64,000 bases of DNA from Caenimonas soli. Lineage in GTDB: Bacteria > Pseudomonadota > Gammaproteobacteria > Burkholderiales > Burkholderiaceae_C. A program made the position numbers and the translations under genes. The stretch is from assembly GCF_013155545.1 (NCBI RefSeq), contig NZ_JABJVV010000007.1, positions 1-64,000 of the forward strand. The letters run 5' to 3'. Positions 44,749-52,923 of the stretch are shown one piece after another. The notes beneath the pieces were generated by a model that made no database searches, was not told where the DNA came from, and was given only the letters and a program-made list of their open reading frames with translations. Each line of letters starts with the position of its first letter. Positions within the stretch are counted from its first letter, which is position 1.

Positions 44749-45774
44749 TCAGCGGTTCTCGTGGATCAGCTCGATAGCCCTGCGCGCAAAGACGGGACTC
44801 AACTGCCCGACTGTGCCGGCATTTGATGACGCGGCGGTTCCTGCCTTCGCGCGAGCGGCGATGCCTTCAAAGATCACCGCAAGCCGAAAGAGCGCAAACG
44901 CGAAGTGGAACGGTTCCAGGTCGCCAAAGTGCGCCTTACTGCAATACCGTTGGACGTATTCCTGCTCGCTAGGGATGCCGAGCGAAAGAAGATCCTGCCC
45001 TCGCATGCCCATGTACTCGTCTGGACGCAGCCGCCACGCCAGTGCGCTGTAGGCAAGGTCGGCCAACGGATGACCAAGCGTCGAGAGCTCCCAATCGAGT
45101 ACCGCGACAATGCGCGGCTGCGTGGGGTGGAACATCAGGTTGCCGATGCGAAAGTCGCCGTGAGCGATCGCAGTCGCGCAACCACCCGGGATGTGACGGG
45201 GTAGCCACTCGACCAGACGCTCCAAATCGGGCAGTTCACGCGTCTTGGAGCTGTGCCATTGGCGTGTCCAGCGGGCGATCTGCCGTTCGAAATAGTCGTG
45301 TGGACGGCCGAAATCGGCCAGTCCGGCAGCTTGCCAGTCCACGCGGTGCAGCGCGGCCAGTGCGTCGGCCATCGCCATGTACATGCTTCGGCGATCATCG
45401 GGCGCGACGCCGGGCAAGGTGCAGTCCTGGAAGACGCGCCCCTCCACCCGCTCCATGAGATAGAAGGCTGTTCCGATCACATCCGTGTCTTCGTGATAGA
45501 GCACCACCGGTGGGACAGGGACACCCGTGTCTGCCAGCGCCCCCATGATCCGGTATTCGCGGTCGATGGCGTGCGCCGATGGCAGCACCGGACCTGCGGG
45601 GCGCTTGCGAAGCACCAATCGGCGATTGCCGTAACTGACGAAGTAGCTGGGGTTCGACTGCCCGCCGGAGATGCGCTGTAGCGTCATCGGCCCTGACAGG
45701 TTCGGCAATGCCTGCCGCAGGAAGGCGTCGAGGCAACCGGGATTGAAGTCGCAGTCGGCTGGTGTTTTCTCCAT
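44749..45774 (-). CDS. Aminoglycoside phosphotransferase-fold kinase (ACAD10/FadE-associated type)
   Basis: The protein has 341 residues with the APH kinase fold: ISGGQSNPSYFVSYGNRRLV, LVLRKRPAGPVLPSAHAI, the catalytic loop IAHGDFRIGNLMFHP and the metal-binding VAVLDWELSTLGHPLADLAY. This subgroup is commonly encoded with acyl-CoA dehydrogenases and ligases and is thought to phosphorylate hydroxylated acyl substrates (4-hydroxy acid breakdown), which would fit a pathway starting with a P450 hydroxylase. It is the last gene of the P450 operon. Confidence 0.85.
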   Translation of the reverse strand: MEKTPADCDFNPGCLDAFLRQALPNLSGPMTLQRISGGQSNPSYFVSYGNRRLVLRKRPAGPVLPSAHAIDREYRIMGALADTGVPVPPVVLYHEDTDVIGTAFYLMERVEGRVFQDCTLPGVAPDDRRSMYMAMADALAALHRVDWQAAGLADFGRPHDYFERQIARWTRQWHSSKTRELPDLERLVEWLPRHIPGGCATAIAHGDFRIGNLMFHPTQPRIVAVLDWELSTLGHPLADLAYSALAWRLRPDEYMGMRGQDLLSLGIPSEQEYVQRYCSKAHFGDLEPFHFAFALFRLAVIFEGIAARAKAGTAASSNAGTVGQLSPVFARRAIELIHENR

Positions 45775-45792
45775 TCGCTCACCTGGACCGGA

Positions 45793-46347
45793 TCAGGGGC
45801 GACGTTTGCTGAACTGTGGATAAAAATGCGCCACCACTGGACCGTCCGCTCGCCAGGAGAAGCAATCGTCCACAAAGAACGGCTGCTGCTCCAGCGTGCT
45901 GTCAGGCTGCAGCGCCACCTTCCCGTCCGGGGCACGCCCCAACGACATGCCCTGATGCACAACCGTGGCCATGGGCACCAGGACTTCGTGCACGTGCGCG
46001 CACGTCGTGTTACGCGGGATTTTCTTCAGGATTTGCCGCCAGCCGCGGCCCACCGTCTCACCGATCAGCGGCCGCAGCGAGTCCTTGACCTCGTGGCAGG
46101 TGCCGAAAGGCATGGAGCCCATATCGACGCCGACGTCGCGGATCACGCGGTTGTCGTCCAGCGTCAGCCGCACGCGGATGTCGTGCACGGGCGCGCCGGC
46201 CTTCTGCTCGCCACGCCCGGGGTCGACGTACATGAACGGCTTTTCGTCGAGCAGGTGCGCCTCGATGTCCCACAGCCCGTCGTCGCGCAGGAACGCCTGC
46301 ATCTCGATGCGGCGCAGGTGCATGGGGCGGCGCTTGGGCGTGTCCAT
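45793..46347 (-). CDS. DUF2889-domain protein
   Basis: The product has 184 residues starting MDTPKRRPMHLRRIEMQAFL. It contains RDDGLWDIEAHLLDEKPF, MPFGTCHEVKDSLRPLIGET and TTCAHVHEVLVPMAT, matching the DUF2889 family as I know it. Several conserved His and Cys residues (TCHEV, TTCAHVHE) could form a metal or catalytic site. The family has no established function to my knowledge, but here it lies between a ferredoxin gene (5 bp away) and an APH-like kinase in an acyl-CoA operon. Confidence 0.72.
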   Translation of the reverse strand: MDTPKRRPMHLRRIEMQAFLRDDGLWDIEAHLLDEKPFMYVDPGRGEQKAGAPVHDIRVRLTLDDNRVIRDVGVDMGSMPFGTCHEVKDSLRPLIGETVGRGWRQILKKIPRNTTCAHVHEVLVPMATVVHQGMSLGRAPDGKVALQPDSTLEQQPFFVDDCFSWRADGPVVAHFYPQFSKRRP

Positions 46348-46351
46348 GGGT

Positions 46352-46672
46352 TCAGTTCTGCGGCGGCAGCCGGATGACGAGCCCCTCGAGCTCCCCGGTG
46401 ATCTTGATCTGGCACGTGAGCCGGCTGTTGGGCAGCGCATCGAGACAGCCGGCATCGATCATGTCCAGCTCGTCAGCGGAGGGCGCGGGCACGCGCGGCA
46501 CCCATTGCTCGTCCACGTAGCCGTGACAGGTGGCGCAGGTGCAGGCGCCGCCGCAGTCGGCCGTGATGCCGGGGACCATGGCGCCGATCGCGGCCTGCAT
46601 CACCGACTGGCCGGATTGCGCGTCGACGGCCTGCTGGCGGCCGTCCTGCTGAATGAAAACAATGCGTGTCAT
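46352..46672 (-). CDS. [2Fe-2S] ferredoxin, putidaredoxin type
   Basis: The protein has 106 residues with cluster ligands Cys40, Cys46 and Cys49 in ADCGGACTCATCHGYVDE and Cys87 in PNSRLTCQIKIT. The spacing C-x5-C-x2-C and the following block are those of putidaredoxin and adrenodoxin, the electron donors of class I cytochromes P450. The P450 of the same operon is its likely partner. No ferredoxin reductase gene is visible, so that function must be supplied from elsewhere. Confidence 0.9.
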   Translation of the reverse strand: MTRIVFIQQDGRQQAVDAQSGQSVMQAAIGAMVPGITADCGGACTCATCHGYVDEQWVPRVPAPSADELDMIDAGCLDALPNSRLTCQIKITGELEGLVIRLPPQN

Positions 46673-46696
46673 GGGTCCTTCGATTGCAATCAGGAT

Positions 46697-47401
46697 TCAA
46701 GCCGACATCAGTGCGGAGGCGACGCGGTCCGCGTCCTGCAGCTCCTCGCCGCCGCCGCCGCCAGACAATTCGCCCGACGAGAGGACCACATAGCGGTCGC
46801 ACAGCTGCGCGGCGAAACGGTGGTTCTGCTCGGCAAGGAGCACCGAAACTCCCAGCTTGCGCAAAGAGCCGATCTGCGCGGCGAGATTCTGCAGAACGAG
46901 CGGCGCGAGGCCCTGCGAGGGCTCGTCGAGGAGCAGCACTGAGGGGCGCCGCGCCAGCGCAACGGCCAGCGCGAGCATTTGCTGCTCGCCGCCGGACAGT
47001 AGGCCCGAGAGCTGGGCACGGCGCGAGCCGAGGATGGGGAACATCGCCATCAACTCCTCGAGCATGCGCGGGCGCTCGGCCGCGGCCAGCAGGCGCAGTC
47101 CGAGCTGCAGGTTTTCATGCACGGTGAGCGGCGAGAAAAGGTTACGCCGCCCTTCGGGCACCAGTGCCAGGCCGTGGCGCGCGCGCGCTCGCGCGTTCAT
47201 GTGGTCCAGTCGCACGCCGTTCAATTCGATCTGGCCGCGGCCGTTGACCGAACCCGCGATCGCGCCGAGCAAGGTGCTCTTGCCCGCGCCGTTGGGGCCG
47301 AGCACGGCGAGAAACTCGCCGTCGGCCAGGGTCATGGCGATCTCGCGGCAGACCTCGATGCGGCCATAGCCCGCGTGCAGGTTGGAAAGGCGCAGCGTCA
47401 T
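46697..47401 (-). CDS. Branched-chain amino acid-type ABC transporter ATPase LivF-like (system 1)
   Basis: The product has 234 residues: Walker A (GPNGAGKSTLLGAIAG), signature LLSGGEQQMLALAVAL, Walker B (SVLLLDEPSQGLAP) and the LLAEQN switch region typical of LivF. It is coupled to the LivG-like gene by an ATGA overlap. The ligand of this system is probably the carboxylic acid degraded by the operon and not an amino acid; that is inference from context. Confidence 0.92.
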   Translation of the reverse strand: MTLRLSNLHAGYGRIEVCREIAMTLADGEFLAVLGPNGAGKSTLLGAIAGSVNGRGQIELNGVRLDHMNARARARHGLALVPEGRRNLFSPLTVHENLQLGLRLLAAAERPRMLEELMAMFPILGSRRAQLSGLLSGGEQQMLALAVALARRPSVLLLDEPSQGLAPLVLQNLAAQIGSLRKLGVSVLLAEQNHRFAAQLCDRYVVLSSGELSGGGGGEELQDADRVASALMSA

Positions 47402-48177
47402 GTTGCCTCCGCCGCGGCCGTGCCCAGGTACAGCTGCATCACGCGCTCGTCGCGCCGCGCTCCCTCGGCGGTGCCGCGGAAAATCACGCTGCCGGCATCC
47501 AGCACGGTCACCTCGTCGCACAGCATGCGGATCAACGAGAAATTGTGTTCCACCAGCAGCACGCCGATACCGCGGTCCGCGAGGCCGCGGATCTCGTCGG
47601 CCAGCACTTTCATTTCTTCGCGCCCGATGCCCGCGGCCGGTTCGTCCAGCAGCAGGTAGCGCGCGTCCGCGGCGATCGCCCGGGCAACCTCCACGCTGCG
47701 CACGCGGCCCATCGAGAGCTTGCTCACCTGGTCCGTCGCCCACGATTGCATGTGCATGCGCGCGACCACCGCGTCGGCGCGTCCGTTCAGCTCCCGCTCT
47801 TCCTTCAGCGCTCCAGGCAGTCCCAGCAGCGAGGCGAGGAAGCCGTGCCGCACCTGCGGGTACAGCCCGCACAGCACGGCGTCGCGACCAGTCGTTTGAA
47901 AGTCGATCCGCGGCGTCTGGAAGGTGCGCGCGATGCCCGCGCGCATCACTTCGTGTGGCGCGTGGCCGGTGATGTCTCGCCCGTCCAGCAGCACATGGCC
48001 GCTGGTGGGCTTGAGGAAGCCGGTCAGGCAGTTGAACAAGGTGCTCTTGCCCGAGCCGTTGCGGCCGATCAGGCCGCACACGCGCCCGGGACGCACGTCG
48101 ACGCTCGCGCCATCGAGAGCCACGACGCCGCCAAAGGTCATGCGCACGTCGCGCGCAGACAGAACCTGCTCGCTCAT
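47398..48177 (-). CDS. Branched-chain amino acid-type ABC transporter ATPase LivG-like (system 1)
   Basis: The protein has 259 residues: Walker A (GRNGSGKSTLFNCLTG), Walker B (RYLLLDEPAAGIGR) and switch VEHNFSLI. The ABC signature is degenerate (KLSMGRVRSVEVARAI instead of LSGGQ or the LPYGxQR usual in LivG). Overlaps on both sides (ATGA) couple it to the LivM- and LivF-like genes. Confidence 0.92.
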   Translation of the reverse strand: MSEQVLSARDVRMTFGGVVALDGASVDVRPGRVCGLIGRNGSGKSTLFNCLTGFLKPTSGHVLLDGRDITGHAPHEVMRAGIARTFQTPRIDFQTTGRDAVLCGLYPQVRHGFLASLLGLPGALKEERELNGRADAVVARMHMQSWATDQVSKLSMGRVRSVEVARAIAADARYLLLDEPAAGIGREEMKVLADEIRGLADRGIGVLLVEHNFSLIRMLCDEVTVLDAGSVIFRGTAEGARRDERVMQLYLGTAAAEAT

Positions 48178-49166
48178 GGCGTGGCCTCCGCAGTGCTTTG
48201 CGCTTCCGCTGTCGGGGACTTCTGCACCTCTTTACGGCGAGCCCTGAAACGCTTGACGAGCCGGTCGATCCAGCCGAGCAGGCCTTCCGGCGCGACGACC
48301 AGGATCACGATCAGCGCCCCGCCGTAGAAGAGCCCTTGCGCCTCCTGTGCGGGCAGCAGCTTTCCGAGCAGGCTCAACAGAAACGTCCCGAGCACGGGGC
48401 CGAGGATGTAGCCCGCCCCGCCCACCACGGCCATCAGCAGCGCGGAGATCGAGGCGTGGGTGTCGAGTGAGCCGGGGCTCATGTAGGTGATGTAGTGCGC
48501 ATACAGCCACCCGCCCGCCCCTGCCATCGCGCCGGAGGTCGCGAGCATCGCCGAAAGCAGCGGCGCAACGGCGATGCCGTCCGCCATCGCGCGCGTGCGG
48601 TCGTGCTTGACGATGTTCAGCGCCCGCCCGTGCGCGGAGTTCATCAGGTTTTCGTAGAACAGCACGGCGGCCAGCACGAACACCCACACCAGGATATTGA
48701 AGCGCCAGGCTTTCTCGAGACCCGCGATCGGCGGGATGCCTGCGATGCCGACGTAACCGCCGGTCACGGCGTCCCAATTGCGCGCGATGATCTCCAGAAG
48801 GGTCGCGAGTGCAAGCGTGGCCAACGCGGTGGCGAGCTCGGGCATGCGCGTGACCATGCGCGCGAGTCCCCAGGCGAGCGCCGCAGGCAGCGCGATCGCG
48901 ATGGCGAGTCCGGCCCAGGCGGGCAGGCCGAATCGCGTGGCGATGATCGCCGTGGAATAGGCACCGATCGCAGCAAAGGCACCCTGCGCCATGGATAGGA
49001 TCCCGGCCTGCCCGAAGCTCAGGCCCGCCGAAAGCGCGATGAGTGCGAACACCCCGGTGAGGATGACCGTGTCGAGCCACACCGGGTTGAGCGGAGCGAT
49101 GGCGCACGCCAGCGCGCCCACGACCAGCATGATCCACGTATTGCGGTGGCGCGGGGCGAACTTCAT
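48174..49166 (-). CDS. Branched-chain amino acid-type ABC permease LivM-like (system 1)
   Basis: The product has 330 residues with about nine membrane helices. LSFGQAGILSMAQGAFAAIG, LATLALATLLEIIARNWD and VVGGAGYILGPVLGTFLL are LivM signatures. The C-terminal tail is charged (RFRARRKEVQKSPTAEAQS). The ATG at 49166 is chosen because longer alternatives enter the LivH-like gene. Confidence 0.92.
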   Translation of the reverse strand: MKFAPRHRNTWIMLVVGALACAIAPLNPVWLDTVILTGVFALIALSAGLSFGQAGILSMAQGAFAAIGAYSTAIIATRFGLPAWAGLAIAIALPAALAWGLARMVTRMPELATALATLALATLLEIIARNWDAVTGGYVGIAGIPPIAGLEKAWRFNILVWVFVLAAVLFYENLMNSAHGRALNIVKHDRTRAMADGIAVAPLLSAMLATSGAMAGAGGWLYAHYITYMSPGSLDTHASISALLMAVVGGAGYILGPVLGTFLLSLLGKLLPAQEAQGLFYGGALIVILVVAPEGLLGWIDRLVKRFRARRKEVQKSPTAEAQSTAEATP

Positions 49167-50005
49167 GGCCGGTCCCCGCTGTAGCGGCTGGCGCCGAGCT
49201 GCCCTGAGAGCAGTACGATCAACATGAAGAGCGACGGCACCATGGAAGTCACCATGCCCGTGGTATAGCCCGCGCTCAGCGCCTCGATCACGCCGATGGC
49301 AAGGCCGCCGGCCAGGCAGCGCACCGGGCTCTGGATACCGAAGATGATCGCGGCGGCGAAGCCGATGAAGGTGAGCCCCAGCGAGGCGGTGAAGTCCATG
49401 CCGGAGCTGTGCAGGATCAAGAGGCCCGCGATGCCGCCGAGCAGCCCCCCAGCCAGAAGCGAGCCGCATTGCACGCCGATGACGGGAATCGCCGCGAGCT
49501 CAGCACCGGGCGCGTTCACCGCAGCCGCGCGCATCATGCGCCCGAGCTGCGTGCGCTGTATCACGAGCCAGGTGAGCCCGACCAGGCCTACGGCCACTGC
49601 CACGTTGATCAAGCCTTGCGGGTTCACACGTAGCGCCCCGAACTCGAAGACGGTGGTGAACGTCTGCCGCGCGAACGGCTTGGTTCCCCACACGATCAGG
49701 ACAATCGATGAGAGAGCAAGCGACAGGCCGAAACTTGCCAGCGCCACGCGGATGCCTTCCTTGCTCGTGCGCTTGAGCAGCACGAATATGACGGCCATCA
49801 CGCCCGATGCGGCGAGCGCGGCGGCCAGGCCCGCGACAATCCCCTGGGGCCCGGGAATGGCCGTCGCCACCGCGGCGGCGATCAGCGCGTAGGCGCCGAT
49901 CGCGAAGTCCACGGTGGCCGCGGTCGTGAAGAACAGCGTCATGGGCAGCGCCAGCAGCGCATACACCGACCCGTTCAGGAGTCCCCGGAAGATGTACTCG
50001 AGCAT
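49163..50005 (-). CDS. Branched-chain amino acid-type ABC permease LivH-like (system 1)
   Basis: The protein has 280 residues, all-helical and hydrophobic, starting MLEYIFRGLLNGSVYALLAL as LivH proteins do. Other conserved blocks are GRMMRAAAVNAPGAELAAIP and AIIFGIQSPVRCLAGGLAIG. It lies 15 bp after the binding-protein gene and overlaps the LivM-like gene. Confidence 0.92.
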   Translation of the reverse strand: MLEYIFRGLLNGSVYALLALPMTLFFTTAATVDFAIGAYALIAAAVATAIPGPQGIVAGLAAALAASGVMAVIFVLLKRTSKEGIRVALASFGLSLALSSIVLIVWGTKPFARQTFTTVFEFGALRVNPQGLINVAVAVGLVGLTWLVIQRTQLGRMMRAAAVNAPGAELAAIPVIGVQCGSLLAGGLLGGIAGLLILHSSGMDFTASLGLTFIGFAAAIIFGIQSPVRCLAGGLAIGVIEALSAGYTTGMVTSMVPSLFMLIVLLSGQLGASRYSGDRP

Positions 50006-50020
50006 CGCCGCCTTTTCCTG

Positions 50021-51169
50021 TTACTTGGCGTCGGATCGGAACTGGCCGTTGCGGATGGTGGTGAGCACCAACGCGTCGGCGGCCCAACCGTCGTGGTTGT
50101 CCTTGCTGAAGCAGCCCTTGCCCATCGTGATGGTCTCGAAGCCGCACAGCGTCTCGATCGTGTCGCGCATGACCTGGCCGGTCACCGGACCGTTGATCTT
50201 CTTGAGCGCCGCGGTGAGCGTCATGTAGCCGTTGGCCCCGAGAATCTCGCCCCAACCCTGCGGCTTGTGGCCGTTCTTCACCAGGATGGCGGCGAGCTTT
50301 TGCTCGGCCGGCGTCGGGTCGTACGGCAGGTTCCCTATGGACAGCACGCGCACGCCCTCGCCCAGCGGGCCGGCGGCGTCGATGAAGCCTTTTTGCGCCA
50401 AACCGCTGTTGGCGTAGAGCGGCACCTTCAATCCCACTTCGTTCACGGCTTTCAGGAAAGACGCGCCCAGCGACGTGACCGAGAGCTGCATGAAGACCGC
50501 GTCCACGCCGGCATTGCGAAACTTCGTGACTTGGGGCGTGAGATCGGTGGCGGTGTAAGGTACGCCGATCGTCTCCACGACCGTGAAGCCGATGTCCTTG
50601 GAGATCTTCTGCGCGAAGTCGCTGCCGAATTTCCCGTAGGCGTCCTCCTGGTAGATGATGCCGACCTTCTTCGCGCCGTTCTTGACCACCTGGCGCCACA
50701 GGGCGTCCATGCCGGAGGTGTCATTGGGCGCGATGCGGAAGATCCACGGGAAGAACGAGTTGTTCTTGTCGGTGATGGCCACCGTGCCGGCGGGACCGAG
50801 CAGCGGCACCTTCAGGCGTTCGGCCACCGGCCCGGCGGCGAGGATTCCGCTGCCGGTGCCCGGGCCGATGATGGCCACGACCTTCTCGTCATTGACCAGT
50901 TGCGTGACGCAGCGCGCGGCTTCCGTCGGATTGGTCTTGTCGTCGCAGAACACGAGGTCCATCTTGCGTCCATCGATCAGGCCGCCGGTTTCCTTGTGCA
51001 TCGCGTTGAGCGTGTCGCGCTCGGGGATGCCGAATACCGCGGCCGGGCCGCTCATGCTCAGCACCACGCCGATCTTGACGGCCTCCTTCGTCTGCGAAAA
51101 CCCCACGGCGGGCCAGAACGCGGCTGCCGCGACCATCAGGGCGAGCGCCCCTTGCTTGAACGTGTGCAT
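50021..51169 (-). CDS. Branched-chain amino acid-type ABC substrate-binding protein (system 1)
   Basis: The product has 382 residues. The ATG at 51169 follows AAGGAG at ideal spacing and starts the signal peptide (FKQGALALMVAAAAFWPAVG). The mature part has the LivK-like fold: VKIGVVLSMSGPAAVFG, ARCVTQLVNDEKVVAIIG, and KKVGIIYQEDAYGKFG. It should bind the imported substrate in the periplasm. It is preceded by the SDR gene. Confidence 0.92.
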   Translation of the reverse strand: MHTFKQGALALMVAAAAFWPAVGFSQTKEAVKIGVVLSMSGPAAVFGIPERDTLNAMHKETGGLIDGRKMDLVFCDDKTNPTEAARCVTQLVNDEKVVAIIGPGTGSGILAAGPVAERLKVPLLGPAGTVAITDKNNSFFPWIFRIAPNDTSGMDALWRQVVKNGAKKVGIIYQEDAYGKFGSDFAQKISKDIGFTVVETIGVPYTATDLTPQVTKFRNAGVDAVFMQLSVTSLGASFLKAVNEVGLKVPLYANSGLAQKGFIDAAGPLGEGVRVLSIGNLPYDPTPAEQKLAAILVKNGHKPQGWGEILGANGYMTLTAALKKINGPVTGQVMRDTIETLCGFETITMGKGCFSKDNHDGWAADALVLTTIRNGQFRSDAK

Positions 51170-51202
51170 GCTTGTCTCCTTCATCTTTCGGTTATTGCTT
51201 AG

Positions 51203-51970
51203 TCAACGAAGCCCGCCGCTGGCACGGATCACCTCGCCACTGACGGCGTCCGAGTCGGGCGACAGGAAGAAGGCCAAGGCCTTCGCGACATCGAGCGGCC
51301 CCACGTGCTCCCTGAGCGGGATGCGACGGCGTTGCAACTCGATGAATTCGGGACTGAATGCCTGCTTGACCTTCTCGGTGTAGACCGAGCCGGGCGCGAC
51401 AACGTTCACGCGGATTCCGTCCGGGCCGAGACTGCGCGAGAGCGTGTGCGTGAGGCCCACCACCGCTGCCTTCGCGGCGTCGTAGCCGGCGTTGCCCATG
51501 TGGTCGAAGTTTCCGAAGGCGGCGAGCGAAGCGACGTTCACCACCTTGCCGTAGTGCTTGCCGCGAAAATGCGGCACCAGCGCGCGCGTCATGAAGAAAG
51601 CGCTATCCAGGTTGAGGCGGACGGTCTGCTGGTACTCATCGGTGGTGATGCGCTCGATCGGGCGGTCGATGATGTCCTCGCCGATGCCGGCGATGCCACC
51701 GGCTATGTTGGCCAGACCGTGCACCATGCCGAGCCGTTCAATCGCCGTCTGACCCGCCAGGTCCGCTCCTTTCTCATCGGCGACGTCGACCTTCAGCACC
51801 GATAGCTTGTCGCGGCGCGCACCCGCGCGCTCCTCAAGCGCCGCGAGCCGCTTGCCGCTGATGTCGCACGCGAGCACTCCCGCTCCGCCCTCGAGCAGCA
51901 GCATCACCAGCTCGCCGCCAATGCCGCCCGCGGCGGCTGTGACGAGGTAATTGCGTCCGGCGTGGCTCAT
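51203..51970 (-). CDS. Short-chain dehydrogenase/reductase
   Basis: The protein has 255 residues: a Gly-rich NAD(P) site (VTAAAGGIGGELVM, lacking the usual third Gly spacing TGxxxGIG), NIAGGIAG, VNVASLAAFGN, and the catalytic Tyr-Lys in GNAGYDAAKAAVVG. Size and place next to a ring-hydrolase-like crotonase and a CoA ligase fit a 2- or 3-hydroxyacyl-CoA dehydrogenase, comparable in role to BadH of cyclohexanecarboxylate breakdown. The ATGA overlap couples it to the crotonase gene. Confidence 0.85.
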   Translation of the reverse strand: MSHAGRNYLVTAAAGGIGGELVMLLLEGGAGVLACDISGKRLAALEERAGARRDKLSVLKVDVADEKGADLAGQTAIERLGMVHGLANIAGGIAGIGEDIIDRPIERITTDEYQQTVRLNLDSAFFMTRALVPHFRGKHYGKVVNVASLAAFGNFDHMGNAGYDAAKAAVVGLTHTLSRSLGPDGIRVNVVAPGSVYTEKVKQAFSPEFIELQRRRIPLREHVGPLDVAKALAFFLSPDSDAVSGEVIRASGGLR

Positions 51971-52923
51971 GCCGTGGCTTTCTTCAAATCGGCGCCGCAC
52001 ACGCCGCAAAACTTGTGGTCCTCGGGCAGGTGGTCGGTGCCGCAGGAGCCGCAGCGCACGCTGTAGCCACCGTAGGGCGCGACGGTGTTGTGGCCGGTGT
52101 CCAATGCGTTCCAGCTCGGGTTGGAGTCGATGGGCTTCTTGTGGAAGAACGCGCCGAACCCCGAGCGCGACTCCATCGACGGGAAGTGGAGCGTGCACCA
52201 CTCGCGCGCCTGCGTCATCTCGCGGAACATCAGTTCCTTCTGGTGGTTGAGCGCCACCTTCGTGTAGCGCAGCGCTTCCGGGAACATCCGGGCCAGGTTC
52301 GTGACGATCTTCTCCACCTCGGCGTCGAGCTGGTCGTAGTCGCACACCACGTTGGCCACGCCCCATTCAAGGGCGAGCGCGGCCGGCACGGGCTTGAGCG
52401 CCATGAGGATGTCGCGCGCGCGCCGATCGCCCACCATCAGCGGCCACCACTGCGTCGGGCCGAACGCGGCGACGCTGCCGACCCCCACGCCCACCTGCTG
52501 AAACTTGGCGGTCGTGTTCATCACCACGAAGTCCGCGGCGAGGTGGAAGGCATTGGCGCCGCCGACGACGTCGCCGTTGACGCGGTGGATCACGGGCTTC
52601 GGGCAGTGCATGATTTCCGAGAAGGTCCTCTCCATCGCCCGCTCGTAGGACTTCATGCCGGTCAGGTCGTCGAGGTAGCGCTGGTTGTAGTCGACGACGT
52701 CGCCGCCGGTCGAAAAGAAGCGGTTGCCGACGGCCGTGAGCACGACGCTGCGCACGCCCGGGCCCTCGCCCGCGCGCTCCACCGCGTCGCGGATTTCGTC
52801 CAGCGTCTCGCGGCGGAAGGAGTTGCCCCTCTTCTCGCGATTGATCGTGATCCACGCGGCGTGGCCACGCTTCTCGAAGCCGATGTCCTCGTACTGGACG
52901 TCGAAAGTGCGGTATTCCTTCAT
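51967..52923 (-). CDS. Crotonase-family enzyme, BamA-like, with C-terminal zinc ribbon
   Basis: The product has 318 residues. The crotonase core shows TAVGNRFFSTGGDVVDYNQR (oxyanion loop), KPVIHRVNGDVVGGANAFHL and FQQVGVGVGSVAAFGPT. TAVG, the DAEVEKIV helix and GFGAFFHKK resemble what I recall of BamA/Oah, the 6-oxocyclohex-1-ene-1-carbonyl-CoA hydrolases that open an alicyclic ring. An unusual C-terminal zinc ribbon is formed by Cys291, Cys294, Cys306 and Cys309. Zinc ribbons like this occur in OB-fold DUF35 proteins next to thiolases but are rare on crotonases. Ordinary enoyl-CoA hydratase is the alternative. Confidence 0.8.
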   Translation of the reverse strand: MKEYRTFDVQYEDIGFEKRGHAAWITINREKRGNSFRRETLDEIRDAVERAGEGPGVRSVVLTAVGNRFFSTGGDVVDYNQRYLDDLTGMKSYERAMERTFSEIMHCPKPVIHRVNGDVVGGANAFHLAADFVVMNTTAKFQQVGVGVGSVAAFGPTQWWPLMVGDRRARDILMALKPVPAALALEWGVANVVCDYDQLDAEVEKIVTNLARMFPEALRYTKVALNHQKELMFREMTQAREWCTLHFPSMESRSGFGAFFHKKPIDSNPSWNALDTGHNTVAPYGGYSVRCGSCGTDHLPEDHKFCGVCGADLKKATA

